Below are positions 22,901-35,682 of a stretch of DNA of 64,000 bases, piece by piece. Source of the stretch: Fomitopsis serialis (Eukaryota > Basidiomycota > Agaricomycetes > Polyporales > Fomitopsidaceae); the NCBI RefSeq assembly GCF_022376445.1, contig NW_025954962.1, positions 992,001 to 1,056,000 on the forward strand, given 5' to 3'. Position 1 is the first letter of the stretch; every line of letters begins with the position of its first letter. The notes beneath the pieces are model-generated. The model saw only the letters and a list, made by a program, of their open reading frames with translations. It ran no database searches and was not told the origin of the DNA. Made by a program: the position numbers and the translations under genes.

Positions 22901-25900
22901 AAAGCATCGCAGGCAAGGCCCCTCCTGTGGACGGGAGGCAACTTATGGTACGTCTGGGAATCTCTCGTAGTCAGAATCAATGCTTACTTCATCATAGCTG
23001 ATGGGACCAATGGAACCTGTGGTAACGAACTCTGACCCAGATAATGCCACATCCAAGCGGGCAGAGGCTGACTCTGCGATGCAAGCACCGCCAGCCAAAC
23101 GCCTGAAGTCAAGTAGCGGTCCCGACGATGCTGACCGCAGCGGTCATTTGAAGACGAGGCTCATGCAAGCTCGTCGTGAAAGGGAATTACTCCGCGTCGT
23201 TACGGAGGCTAGCGGAATAATAAACGTCAGCTCCAAAGACTTCTATGAAGCGCACGCCGTTTGGTAGATCGGATGTCAAACGCGGGAGAAGCAACCAGTA
23301 CCCGTGTTGGATCGCGGATGGACAAGCGTACCGTCGATGCAACGCTGAAGGATCTCGATGCTCGCGGGAAGATCAAGCTCATTACTACGTCTGTCAGGAT
23401 ATCTACAGGCGCCACTCGGCCTGTTCGCATTGCTTACCTGCCAGAAGTATCCGAAACCGAGCTTCAGACTTCTTGAGTGGTCTCAGCATCCAGCAGTTCC
23501 CTCCTGCCGCTCCGATCAAGACTTTAGAAGAGCCTCTTGTTTACGGAGGAGCGAGACGCCAGACGACACGGAGCCCATCCGTCGCGAACGCATTGACACG
23601 GGATGTAGTGCTCCCAACTAATGGGAAGGATTCCCGAGCGAGCCGCGATCCTCTCCAAGACACCATCCTGAACGACAAGAATACTATAGCCCAGTCGCAT
23701 GGCTTCGTCGTTGGCAGACTCGCCCGAGCCCGAGCTTTGCACCTCTGGATGACCGACTTCTTACAAACGTGTTCACCCAGTGTCAACGTGGTATCGGTGC
23801 GAGAACGAGTCGTCTCCTTCTCGCTCTTTTTGAACGACCTGCCCATTTCCACCTACTGCGCCATCGTATCTTTGCAGGTTTCGAGCGAAGAACTGGACCA
23901 GCTCCTACGCTCACGGGAGGGCGCGCTTACACCAGTAGGGCGAGTCTCAACTACAATTCGCGACACTCTGCAGATAGGGCGTTGGAGATCTCGAGACCGG
24001 TTACTGGATACCCTGGAGGTCCTCACCCGATTGAAGGTCGTGGATCCTCTCCTTCCCTCACATTCCGTAACACCCGCCATTACGGTTGACGCCTCTGTGG
24101 AACACCCTTTTTTGTTCGACGTTGCTCCCGTAGAGTCGTGGTCGCCGCTCACGGCTCCTGCCTACTTTCGTCTCAATTCATCGGCTCCTCTGCATCTCTG
24201 GGCCCTATCAGAAGACTCGCCGCCGTTTTGGAAGGACGTGCCAGTCTTTCCTATCTCAGAGTGTGACGAGTACTGGCGTCAGCTGCGCATCGTTTCTCAA
24301 GACAAGGACGCTGCAACGCAGATCTCCGCTATGAAGCTGGGAGGGCCGCTGACAGGGACTCACGAACTCGCCAGAGTGCTTCGTCGTCCGTCATCTTGGA
24401 GTGATGCTTATGTTCTCTCTGCGAACCAGGAGACTTTACTGAAACAACATATGAATTTGGCAAGCGGTGACACGCCACTGCAGGATCAAGACAGGGCACG
24501 TCTGGATAGCCTGTGTGCCACGATCTTCGCCCCCATCGAAGTCGTCATTCGGTTTTACGAGAACATACGCAACAAGGTCCTGAACGAGAAGGAGAAGATG
24601 GCGAAGAAAGCGGAACGCAAGGTGCAAGAGGCAAAGGTTAGGGAGGCCCAATCCAAAAGCATGATGGCGCATAGGGCTGCCGAAGCTAAAGCGCAGCGAG
24701 AACAAGATTGGGAGGACATGGTCGCCAATGTTCATCCAGGACCCCTCACAGATTCAGCAGCTGCCAGAATCCGTCGGCTTCGCACACGATTCCTACAGAG
24801 CCCAGGGAAGAACCGCGAGAAGTGGGAGGATGAGATTGAACAAGCAATACAGGAATCGATCCTCGCCGCTAACAAGATCCTGGGTGCCAATAAAGCGTCG
24901 CTCGTGAGGCCAACGGCCGCCCCTGCCCCGCTGCCGCCCGTCGTAGCAGCGGTTCCTGAAAAGTCCGTCAGGGAACTCATAGCATCTCAAGGTCCCAGGC
25001 TCGCCCCCCGACAACCTGTCAGGAAGTCAAAGAAAGGAGCCAAAGACGGTAAGTAAAGGGCTCCTCTTTCTGCACGCATCTCCTAACTCACCGTATCCAG
25101 ATAGTGCACCGTCGGAGCCTGCTCGAAGACATAGGTTTCAATGGAACAGAGATTACGACGAATTAGCCCGGGATGCTTCTGCGATCGTCAGAGCTCGGTG
25201 CCGTGGACACCACAGGATCGATCTCGGCGCGTTGACCCAGGCTTTCCCGGCAGTCCCGAAAAACTCAGTTCGACAGCGTATTGTCCATCTCAGAGATTCG
25301 CCTGGCGCCGATACGTACCTTCAACGGCTGGAAGACAAGTGGTATGATGTCTGGATTAAGCACCGGGGCACGGATGCGCTACCTGACGACGATCCCGCAA
25401 GTCCGAGCAACTTCGACATGATCGTGCACCTGGAATTTCTACGCAACATGTCGACAAGAACGCCCTGTGTGTATATCTACGTTCTGCTTAGCCCGCTGAT
25501 GTCTCATCGTCTATTCGCAGGCGTGTTGGTTTCGTGGAGTTGAGTCAAGACGCAAACTTTGCGCTTCCCCACAACACAAGCCAGTTGACTTCGCTGTGGG
25601 ACATTCAGGAGAAGCCTGTTGCAGCTCCTCCGTTTGACTTCGTGTGGAGTGGCTCTGCGGAGGAGGGGCGTGAGAAGCAGCTGGCAATGCATGCGTTAAC
25701 GACGGGTTTGCGGGAGTTACCGTCTGTCGCTGAATATGATTCCGACAACCTGTATGTTGCAGATGCTGCGATGAAGGTGGGACTTGCATGGTTGTCATGG
25801 GCATACTCCAGAAGGTTAATCGTATGTCACAGATGGTGTTAAGCACACCCGCTGAGCTCTATGATATACAAGCGGCCACTGCATTGCTTCAGTGTGTCGG

Positions 25901-27414
25901 TGAGGACTCCGTCAAGGCCGCAACGAAGACCATGCTCGAAAGAGGGATACTCTCGAAAATTGTGCGAGATCCTTCCAAGAGTAGGCCAGGACGGACATTC
26001 AAAATCTCAGACAGGTAATTCTGAGAGTTGCATATAGAGTGGCGAAGCTCATAGTCGCATTTTCTTTGTACAGCAATCAGAATGCCATCGGTGGCTCTGT
26101 CCCGCAGGATGTCTTTCACGACGCCTTCGCGCTGGAAGACGTTCTTGGTCAGGACGAGGACGAGGACGCCTGGCGAGAGTGGTCACTGTTATCTAGTGAT
26201 GGGGACATGGCGGCACTGCTGGACCTGGTTTCTAGCAACAAGGTATTCGTCTATGATTAGTGTCTGCATGTCAGCTGATGAGTGCGTAGATTGAGTTCAA
26301 GGTGGACACCTCGAATCCGCAGACAAGACGGCCGACCTTTGACTGGAACAGCAAGAAAGCTGGTGAGCGTCACTTTTGCACAGAACATCCTGATCCTAAG
26401 TTGCGTTACATAGATGATGATGACATAGAGACGGGTATCATGGTCCGTATTACGGAACAGGTAGAAGAGACAACGGCAGCAGCTGCTGTGGTCGATGCAG
26501 CCAAGACCCAGTCAGATGCAGCGGTCCCACATATGCAAGATGCAGACCCAGAGATTCCTATTGATCCAGCGTTGACGGAGGGTCTCTTGACGTCGGGCCA
26601 ATCGCATGACACTCAGCACGGCAAAAGCTGGGACGGGAGCACTGCGTTTTGTCGACAAGGCACGCCCGGATTAGTTGACTGTCAAGCTTGTGTGCAAGCT
26701 GCGAAGTCAAATCTGCTGCGAACTGTCACTGACAAGGAGGCAGAAGAGGCGAATCGTGTGCTCGACGAATTGCAGATTGCTGCAGCAGAGGGCCTTGAGA
26801 AACGTCACGTCATGGTCAGTAACTTCATCATTTTGATGTTGACTCCCGGCATTGACAGGTGTAACTCCAGGAATTAGTCCGAGAAGGATCGAGTAGTCCC
26901 GCGCTAGCTGCAATTACAAGAATCACGAACGGCGAGACACCGCTTGCTTACTGGACCGGGTATAGCTCTGTAGTTCTCGTCGCGGCGGAACACATAAGGC
27001 CATGGGCGGTCTGCGTCTCACAGGAAGGCGATAGGAAGGCGATGATGCAGCCCCGAAGGTGGCTCGATGTCGCCGGACAGAAGATAGGTGAAGTCTGGGA
27101 GGCTGCCCTGAGAGCTGTCATTGGTGTGGTTCTGTTCCGCCCAGGCATAACTCAGGTAAGACTTCACAGATGAGTCGCTGGTTCGCCCCCTGACAGCCAA
27201 CCTCTCGCAGGCGGAGATTCGCTGGAGGCTGAGATCTGTGTATGACCGACAAGAGGTCACTGATGTATTACGGTATCTCATGGAACATGGCTACATCGAA
27301 CGACGAGTCGACGCGAACGTAGGGCAAGGCATGGAAGTGGGTCTGCTAGATAATGAAGAAGAAGAGCATGTGTTTTGGTTCATCGGTGGAGAGAAGCATT
27401 GGTATGACATGTAG
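19914..27414 (+). CDS. TFIIIC B-box-binding largest subunit (Tfc3/Sfc3-type)
   Basis: Subunit of TFIIIC that contacts the B box of tRNA genes for RNA polymerase III. Start ATG 19914 (MDDLIQHCLRELSYDGDLG), family-typical. Order: N-terminal winged helices (GCDISRLRESIELFY; SPMVYTALQLISRGHEAG), the B-block domain (LVTLLQNSPHGLHA, GFANPTKRNRRFFIARC), a long linker with four AT-hook-like cores (21,900-22,330), a second conserved block (RMDKRTVDATLKDLDARGK), a coiled region (KVLNEKEKMAKKAERK), and C-terminal winged-helix repeats ending in the family's FWFIGGEKHWYDM. Roughly 2,200 residues, normal for the family. Two one-base losses are inferred, near 23260 (before LVDRMSNAGEA) and 23470 (before FLSGLSIQQF). 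The motif IPIDPAL occurs twice, near 22876 and 26556. Intron 1 (19969-20088) carries a B-box-like palindrome. Confidence 0.93.
20011..20050 (+). promoter_or_regulatory. B-box-like hairpin plus T-run in intron 1 of the TFIIIC gene
   Basis: Inside the intron, GGCAGGGGTTCGAACCTGCC (20015-20034) forms an inverted repeat centred on GGTTCGAACC, which fits the Pol III B-box pattern GWTCRANNC. It is flanked by GCATC/GATGC, and TTTT follows at 20047. A proper five-pair T-stem around the canonical TTCGAAC loop does not form, and no acceptor, D-arm or A box was found, so it is not called a tRNA. Possible regulatory or relic element. Confidence 0.35.
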
Positions 27415-28021
27415 CGAAGTCTCTTTGTATCGTATAGTGTGCTGTAGCATACGCACTGGTATATCGATAGCTCACTATGCAGCATATGTACGCGTTCACT
27501 TGGATTTGACGATGGCTATGCGTGTCTCTGAATAGCAAGAATATCATTGGGCGATGTGTTGGCTGCGGACTGCTGTTGGACGTCGAAAGCGTCGCGACGT
27601 CGAGGATTGGCGGTGCAGTGAGCGACATACTTACGCGGCCACGCGCGAGTGACGGAATGCATGGGCGGCTAAATAAACGCGACGCGCTAACTCGTGCTAA
27701 GTAACGAAGCAGTTACCGGGCTGGCAACTCGCATCTTCGCGTGTCTCTCCTGCCCTTTCCCTCTGTCCCTCCCCTTTTTCCTCACGCTCTTTCACTTCCC
27801 TGGCCTGGGAGTTCGGCTGGACCGTTGTGCGACTGTCCACTAATCGTCTCTCTGCTGTGCTGTGTGGCTGGGCTCGCGCTTTTGTCTTCGGGTTGCGACT
27901 CTTCGATAGCTCTGTGAGCAGGCACTCTCAGATCACCGAACAAATGTTGACATACGCGTGTCTAGTCACAATGCGTATGAATGTCCAGCGTGCTTGGGCC
28001 CATGTTCCTCTTTCCGCCCAA
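27415..28021. other. Intergenic stretch before the membrane-protein gene
   Basis: About 600 bp: 3' UTR of the TFIIIC gene, then a pyrimidine-rich tract (CTCTTTC, CCTTTCCCTCTGTCCC) around 27750-27800, common in fungal promoters, some 230 bp before the next start. No gene seen. Confidence 0.5.
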
Positions 28022-30520
28022 ATGGCTCTCTTGGTGCGTCCTATTGTCGTCAAAGAATTCGTTCTCATAATGATCATGTCGCATTTTGGTACAGTGGGAG
28101 CGTATCACATTGTCAAAGCTTACGACCTTCTATTTTGTCTTCTCCGTCCTTCATTTCGCCGTCCAACTCGGCCTCCAGATTGAAGCATTCGCCATCAACG
28201 CTCAGGCGGCGTCGTTCTTACGTACCCTTGTCAGCCAGGGAAACGCGACACAGCACGGGTTCACGGTATGGGACGGTGCTCTGCACATGTGTGCGACCGC
28301 ACCTGCATCTCTGAGTGCGGATTCGTGCGAGATTCTCTGGCAACCGAGTTCGATGACTGGAAACAGCAGCGTCGATCTCAGCAGTGCGAACGTGACATCG
28401 GCCGTCTCTGGCACAATCGCCTCGACTGCGTCCTCCGCCTCAACCTCTTCAGCTGCGTCATCGAGCCTGCAGGTATCGTCCACTGCGTCATCGAGCAGCA
28501 GCGTCGCGCCCTCGGGTTCCTCTACGATCGCTGCTACCACTTCCACACCCCGTCAGAATACCTCGTCTACAGGAGTCAGGGCTAGTACTTCTCTCTCCCG
28601 GGCCTCAACAGAAGCAGCAGCAGTGCTATACTCCACATCCTCTGCTACGCGGACTGCTACGGTGACGCATGCAGCGACACCTTCCTCGACATCTAAAGTA
28701 CCCTCTGCTGCTGACGATATTGAGGAGAACGACGCCGACGACGACATCGAAGATGAGGAAGATGAGGATGATGAAGAAGATGAAGAGGTCCGTGACTGTA
28801 TCACATAAAGTCAGCTCCATTGCAAACGAGGTTTATAGCATCATCATCATCGTCGGTCAATATCCGCGCAAGTGATAACCGTCAATGGGAAAAGTGAACT
28901 GAAGTTCAGCGGCGACGGATTCAATGACGTGACATTGAGCTACACTTGCTTGACGGTGTTGAACTGGCCTGTCTCGCAGTAAGTCATGTTCCTCACCTCT
29001 ATTGAAGCCGCAGTTTATGACTTTGAATCACTAGGTTGGACAACACCAAGCGGGAGGATATCACTTTCATCATGTTCCAATCTTGGCTGCTGGCCATGTC
29101 TCTGGTTGCCCTCCTCAATGAGTCAATCCCGCACATGTACGTCGTTCAAGGTTATTTCATTGTTCTACTCTGACGATTTATTACCCAGCATTGCGACTTT
29201 GCTCATGCATATCGCCGCTACAGCTTGGGGAGGCTTCCAGATCGTACGTTCGACACCCCGTTGAGTTGCAATCATCGACTGAATCCCATTGCACTAGTTC
29301 GACACAGCGCAATTTCACAGTGAGTTCTCGCAGCTGACCACGAACGGAGCCTGTCAGGCAAATCTGCTGCCGACGTACTGGATTGAGCGGGGCGACGTCG
29401 AGATACCCAGTCTTGCCCTCAATGGGGTGGCCTTGATTGTATCTGGTGTGCTCTCGTGGAGGTTGATCAAGGTCAGGCTTTTCTATGTTGCGAATACACC
29501 GTCTAATAACTTACTAAGTACAGTCATTCGGATGGCAAACATTCAAACGTGTCGGAGCGTCGCGCACCATCAACCGGATTTACAATGTTGTCCTGCTACT
29601 CTCCATCTCCATTCAGGTCGCTCTGTTCTTCATCGCTGTCACCGCGGGTCTGTGGATCGATCAGCTCATCAATGGCTACATCGGCTGCCTTACGGACCAC
29701 GCTCTTGCGTTCAAAGTGATCGATATTGTAGTACTCGCGGTATGTTGAGTTGTGGATTTCTTGCGCGGGGAGTCATTCGCTGATATGCTGCCATGCTTAG
29801 TTCTTGGTGCCGTGGTTGAGCTTGGTTCGTGACAGAATGTCTAGCGTGATGTTGATGACTGACTCTAGAGAAGGGTTGGATATCTGTGCGACGGGAGAAG
29901 AGATTTCTCATGTTGGTTTTCCTTCTATCGGCCGTTGTCTACCTCGCTGGATGGGGTTCTATGTTTGCGGCCGCCACGTTCCGCTGGACCTTCGTTCAGT
30001 GGCGATTCTTCAGCATCATGGCCTCGGCATCCGTTCTCTTGGCTGTGGTGACACTTGCGTTGGGGATCGTTTGCCGCATCAATTTTGGCAAGGGTCTTCC
30101 GCGATACTGTGAGTAATGCTTCTAGACTGTCTTGCCGGTCTAATACAAGCTTCACCAGTGAACGCTGAGGAACCGTTGTCCGACGGCGATGACTTCCTCC
30201 CTAGTGCTGTGGAGAGCAAGGGCGGGAAGGACGTCGAGAAGGTCGAGTTTCCTTCGACCGACATCCTTGTCCCAACATACATTGACCCGCGTCTGGATCG
30301 AGAGCCTACCACAAGAGCCATGGGCCCGCGCTTCTTTAATTCTTCGACGCAACCTTTCGAGCCGCAGCCGGACGCTCCGCCCATGTACAGCGCTTCACCC
30401 ATGTCCTCCAGAACAGCCGTGGCCGAGATCAACAGCCTCAAGCGCACCTCGACCAACAGCAGCAATGCGTCGAGTGGGAGCGACCATAGCACACGGTCAA
30501 AACGTTGGGTCATCGAGTGA
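28022..30520 (+). CDS. Multi-spanning membrane protein with Ser/Thr-rich and acidic domains, unknown
   Basis: Not a family I can name. Exon 1 is only 12 nt (28022-28033, MALL); the intron 28034-28094 joins it to WERITLSKLTTFYFVFSVLH, the first membrane segment. A roughly 150-residue Ser/Thr/Ala-rich stretch follows (28370-28700), probably extracellular and O-glycosylated. Next comes an almost purely Asp/Glu tract (28710-28790). Then a conserved-looking segment (LKFSGDGFNDVTLSYTCL), and about six further hydrophobic spans (FQSWLLAMSLVALL, LALNGVALIVSGVLSW, IYNVVLLLSISIQVALFFIAV, FLMLVFLLSAVVYLAGW, ASVLLAVVTLALGIVC). The cytosolic-like tail of about 135 residues is rich in Ser/Pro and ends KRWVIE. 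Architecture suggests a surface sensor or channel-like protein, but that is inference only. Confidence 0.72.
28710..28795 (+). repeat. GAN-triplet microsatellite encoding an acidic tract
   Basis: Imperfect GAC/GAT/GAG/GAA repeats, purine-rich, encode about 25 nearly uninterrupted Asp/Glu residues within the membrane protein gene. Length may vary between strains. Confidence 0.7.
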
Positions 30521-30942
30521 TCCCTCTGTTACGACTGGAGTCTTGTACAATACAGCCACAGGTGGTCTGTATCTTAGTTCATTTGCGATGTAGACTATTG
30601 TACTCGCTCCGAGATATCAGCCCAGCCTGCCAGCGTATGTGCTTTGTCTGTATCCGACAACAGCGCGAAATTGACAGCTGGCAAGTCGACATAATACAGA
30701 CTGTACGATAAAATGCGGTGCAACTGATACTGCCCTAGGCTCGAGGATATGATACAGGACATGAATAGCCTTGACGTCATTGACCCAAAATATCGCCATT
30801 AAAGACGATGCGTTTACTCGTATCCTTCTAGCCCTGAACTAGTACGTACGTATATTGTGATACTCTATCAGAACCAAGCAGGAGGAACTTGTATACAGCG
30901 TTCACGCAGAAACTAGGCTACAATCAACAGAACATGTCGAAA
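30521..30942. other. Convergent 3' region between membrane protein and MAPKKK genes
   Basis: About 420 bp between two converging stops, expected to hold both 3' UTRs and polyadenylation signals. No gene seen. Confidence 0.5.
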
Positions 30943-33900
30943 TCACAAGTCCTCGTGAGGAATGTCAGATAATCCAGTGTAGCTCCCGTTTGAGCCGGGG
31001 AGCCCATTCCTTGCCGTTGCAACGGGCGATAAACTAGGCGAAGCGGAGTTGATAGTCTCGACCTCCTTCTCCTGGATGATGGCAGCTTGTCGAGCCACCG
31101 ACGCGTTGGCGTATGATGGATCTGAAGGCATCTCAACAGGCGGGCTAGTGGCAAGCTCGGCCTCCTCGTAGCTTTGAAGTGCGGCACGGAACTCGAGCAT
31201 CCACGGGTGTTCCATCAGCTCAAGGGCCATAGGACGCTGCAACGGGTCGATAGTGAGGCATTGCCGGATGAAGTCGATACCCATATTACTAAGTTGGTCG
31301 GGGTCGGGAAGGGGAGGATGTTGTGTCGCCACGCCTATATGGAACATGATTGCCCTATTGCGTATGAGAACCGGAACGCAAGCCGACGACTGAACAGCTC
31401 ACCATTCGTTGTCAAGGTTGGACCAAGGTTTTCGACCAGTTGCGCACTCCAGGATGACACATCCTAGTGCCCAGATGTCCATGGCGCCTTGCCTACCGCG
31501 GGAGCTATTCCTAATGACCTCCGGGGACATATACATGGGTGTCCCCGTCAGGCTGTTGCTAACTCCGCCTCCGACGCCACCATTCGTGGCGGCATCTGAG
31601 GATCGGCGCGATCGTTGAATGGAGCGCTGGTTCTTAGCAAGGATCTTCGCAGCTCCAAAGTCTACGAACTTGATGACGCCCATGTGATCCAAGAGGATAT
31701 CTGTAGAAAGCGAGCCGCGTTAGGGTTGTCGGGGTGTCTTAACAATCAGAATGGCGAACTTACTGTCAGGCTTGATATCCCGATGCACGACTCCCTTAGA
31801 ATGAAGATACGCGAGACCCTCGAGCATCTGCAAGGTGTAGATCTGGAGAATACCTTCATCTTCAATACGGCCATGCTCCAGCAAAGCAGCCAAGCTACCG
31901 CCTTGGCAGTACTCCTCAAAAAGGAAGACTTTGTCACGATGCACTTCAATACCGTAGTACTCGACGATGTTCGGATGATGTAGCATCTCCATGACGTTGA
32001 GCTCGTCCTTGATCTGGGAGTATAGGTTGGGGAGCCCGGCGATTTCTTGGAACTTGATCTCCTTAACGGCCATGAGCGAACCTGAGTCAAGGTTCACGGC
32101 AAGATATACCGATCCGAAGGAACCAGCGCCGATGAAGCGCCTTGCTGCCAGCGAATGGAGACGTTGGAGGCAGAACCCGCCAAGAAAACCAGTGAACGAT
32201 CTACCAGCTTTTCCTCGTCCAGCACGCGGCCGACGGTGTGCTGCTCAACACCACTCGGACACGCTGCTCCTCTAGATCTCGTACAGCACGAGTGGCCTTC
32301 TCCCAGAAGGTTCGGATGATGGGGTCACTATATGCGTACGCGGGCCATCCTTGTTCAACGGGACATCTACCAGATCATCCTCCTCGTCCTTCCGTTCACT
32401 AGCGGCTTGCTGGCGAAGAAGTTCTTCCTGTCTCTCTTTCTCTCGCTTCGCTTCGAGATTCGAGCGCGCACCCAGGATGTCGAAGTGGCTGATGAGCAAG
32501 GTCATGCAGCTGGCCACTCTTTGTCGAAGCATCTCGAACTGCTCCTCGGGCAACTGCAGGATGTTGTTACGTCGTGTTCGATGGAGGGTAAACTGCAGCG
32601 CGGTGACAGCCCACCGAAAGGTCTTCCGGTCGTTGGGATCACAGTCGTCACAGATGAAGGAGACCCAAGAGATGGCAAGCTTGATCAGGAGACGATTGAA
32701 TTTGAGCACGGTAGCACGATCCATGTACTTCTGGACGTGCGTTCCATGGTCGGCGGCAAACCCGAACCAATTCTCTAATAGTTCCTGATAGCCTGTAGCG
32801 TCCTGCAGTGCAGTGCGGACGTATTGCACGGAGTTCACGATTGACTCGGCCAGCTTGTTGTTTGCCCGACTAATCTTGCGCAACTCGCGGTTGACTAGTG
32901 GAAGATGCGCCTGGGCCTCTACAAGACACGTCAACGGAGGTAGAGGAGACTCCAGCGTTTCGCCTTCCTCGTCGATAGGCAGGAATAGTTCAGTAAACCG
33001 ATCCTTCGCTAACGCCAGTCGGTGCTGCGGTCCATCGGCTATGAGGCGGACTCGATTGTCCTTAAGGTCAAGGTCCCATTTCGGAATGGGAAGCATGAGG
33101 ACCATCCCGTTCCAAACGAAGCGCACTCGGGGTGATAGAACCAGGAGATAGGACACGTCTTCGTCATCCTCTTGTTCGTGGTCGCCGATATCCATCATCC
33201 AGGTAGCCTCGTCGACCTCATTGACGTGGAAGGCCTCCATCAGTATACGACGGATGGCTTCGGGGCGATCTCGGAGGGTCTGTGGCGCGACAATGTAGGT
33301 GCCGTCCTCTTCAAAGCTGTGAGTGTACACTAGGAAATGATCCGTCTCGACGAGCATCGCAATGAATGTGTCAATAGGCACGTCTTCCAGATCGTATTCG
33401 GCAGAGTTGCTGAATCGTTGCGTCAGGACACTGCAGTTTCAGCGCATCAGTATCGTGTATAATGTAGACGAATATGTGAGCCTTACCGTGCTAGCCTCTG
33501 CAGTTTTCTATGCCGCTGCTTGACACCGTCGAGGACCTTCCCGTACCAGCTGACGCGCTGCTCGTCGGACATACTCTTCTTGGACGTGGGGTTCATGTGA
33601 GTCTCGAATGTCGTGGATCCGGCGGCCTTCGGCATGGGTTGAAACTTGCCGTCGCGCATAGCAGGGGTTTGCGACGGCTCGCTGGTCACCGGTATACGAA
33701 TCTGCGTATCAAAGTAGTTGGTGACGCGGACCATGAGTTTGTTCGTGAGTGCACTGTCATGCGCCATCAAGTTATGTTCGACAACATGTGGATGCACTAC
33801 TTACCACAACTGTTCTGCAACAAGTGAGGCACCGCCTGGAATGGTCAAGCTGACATCGTTGAAAGTTGCCCATTGCGCTTCAATGACGTCCGTCTCTTTG

Positions 33901-35415
33901 AAGTAGATGCCCCTTGCACCACTCTTCAGTTTCCAGTGAATTAATTGAAGAAAAACGTCAGGGCCTCCAAGATTACGGAGTCATAGTCGTCGCTGATACA
34001 TGGTGGGAGCTTCCAGTTCCCTCCGGGATCTGGTATGAGAAACGCTTCGTACTGCCTCTTCAAGGTACAGGCGAAGCCGATCTTCACTTTGAGATCCTCC
34101 GTCATTTGGTCAATGATCAGCACATCAGGATTTTTCAACTTTTGCGCATAGTCCAAGCGCACGCGTAACACCGCCTGAGCGAGGTTGGTCAAGAATGAGA
34201 CGAGTGGAACAAGTTCCTTCTCGAAGGAAGGAAGGTTCATCTCCCGGAACATGGGGGCTAGGTTGACATGGGCGTCACGCGTAGTACCAACAAGAGCGTG
34301 AATGGTAGTCATGGACCCCTTCTCGAACTGCCTCTGGATGGACTCCTCTTTCAGTAAACGATCGACGAATGTAGTCCCATGGGCAGGTTCGTCATGTCCC
34401 CTTTGGCGAGGGAGCGGGGTGGAGGGGGTGGATGTGGGTTGTGTTACGTCTAAGTTCTCGCTGCCCGTCCACTTACGCATAACGTCAATGAGTTGGCGAA
34501 GAGAGGTGATGACGGTGGACCAGGTGTTCAGGGTATCGCAACGCGCTTGGAAGTCGGGCTCTCCAGCGGATGGGTGGTCCTGGTGGAAGGCCCGCAAGCT
34601 CGGGTATAGGGAGTGGGCGACATCGAGCCGGTGAAGGAAGGCGTTAACTTGACGGAGAGCATGCGTAGCGGGAGATTCGGTAGAGTCTGGCGGGAGGTCG
34701 TCAACTCGGAAAGCAAGGAAGCCCTTGATAACCGTGTCGACGGTCCGTAATCGTCGCTCGTCCAATCTCTTGCGCTCGTCCTCGACTGTCCTCCCATGGA
34801 CCTTGGCTCGGATACCAAGCCAGAGGCTTGCGCGTAGATTGTTCTCCTCCTCTGAGGACGAATTGAGCGTACCCGCAATTCGAGTGTTCTCGGATTTTAG
34901 AACCTCGCCCTCCAGTACAGAGGCCAGCATAGTCTGCCATTCCAATCTCTCTCGATCCTCGAGACTTTCAGGCTCTATGGGCTCGGTATCCAGCATGAGA
35001 GACGATAGTCGGTCCGCCTCAACGCCTCCCACTCCGACAATCCGCGTGTCTTCATCGTCGCTATCTCCTCCATCTACCAGCTGGCCCAAACCTCGCTGGT
35101 AGTAGTGACTGTCCGGGTCATTGCGGGGGTCATCGTCTATGCTTTGCCCAGACCTGTAACGCCGCACAAACTGGTTGTATATGTTCGGGTATACCGGTCT
35201 CGGGGGCGCGCTCGACGAGGAGGCCACGGTGTACCCGGAGCGAGAGGTCCTGGCGAGAATGTACTTCTCTGGCGGGCTTTTGGCCGCCTAGAGTTTATGG
35301 AACTCGTGGATGCTGGCGGTGTCTGCTGCGCCCTGGCCGAGGCCCAGTTGGCTTCCCGTTCGTCGTCGGCGTCGTCCTCAACATGTGTGTAGAGCGTGGG
35401 CTGGTGTCGCTTCAT
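30943..35415 (-). CDS. MAPKKK of the Ssk2/Wis4 type (HOG/SAPK pathway), several frame breaks
   Basis: Ser/Thr kinase that activates the Pbs2-type MAPKK of the osmotic/stress (HOG) cascade. Start ATG 35415 (MKRHQPTLYTHVEDDADDE). A long N-terminal regulatory region carries family landmarks: PVYPNIYNQFVRRYRSG, YYQRGLGQLVDGGD, WLGIRAKVHGRTVE, TDVIEAQWATFNDV, FTELFLPIDEEGETLESPLP. The kinase domain follows: glycine loop IGAGSFGSVYLA, MAVKEI lysine, VHRDIKPD then NILLD, VDFGAAK, GTPMYMSPEV, DIWALGCVILE, and tail LTIDPLQRPMALELMEHPWM. Four one-base losses must be assumed: in an A4/T4 run at 35278-35281, near 32341, near 32255 and near 32142. All flanking protein is well conserved, so sequence error is likelier than gene decay. 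DRG1 lies divergently 267 bp away. Confidence 0.9.
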
Positions 35416-35682
35416 CGAGATGGGGGTCAGAAACCGGGAGGACAGACGAAGGGCGACTGTCTTGAGCGGGTAGCTGAGCGGAAGGTGTGCAGTGCGGCTG
35501 CGAGACTTGCCTCTTTCATCACTCCCTACGTCAGACGCCCATAATCCTTCGGGCGCTTACATGTATCTTTCACACCGGCACTTCTGCGCATCCCGTGAAT
35601 CGAGCATATTCGTCTGCCACTTCGACTGCAGTTGCGCGACAAACAAGATATACGCACGCCTGACTAGAAAGACAGCGCCAAG
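35416..35682. promoter_or_regulatory. Compact divergent promoter between MAPKKK and DRG1 genes
   Basis: The two start codons (35415 minus, 35683 plus) are 267 bp apart, so promoters and 5' UTRs of both must share this segment. No TATA box is evident; GAGCGGGTAGCTGAGCGG lies near 35464. Confidence 0.55.

Noticed and set aside
34725..35102. Plus-strand open frame over the MAPKKK N-terminus
   Set aside because: Mirror of the well-supported minus-strand coding exon; Ser/Arg-rich shadow composition.
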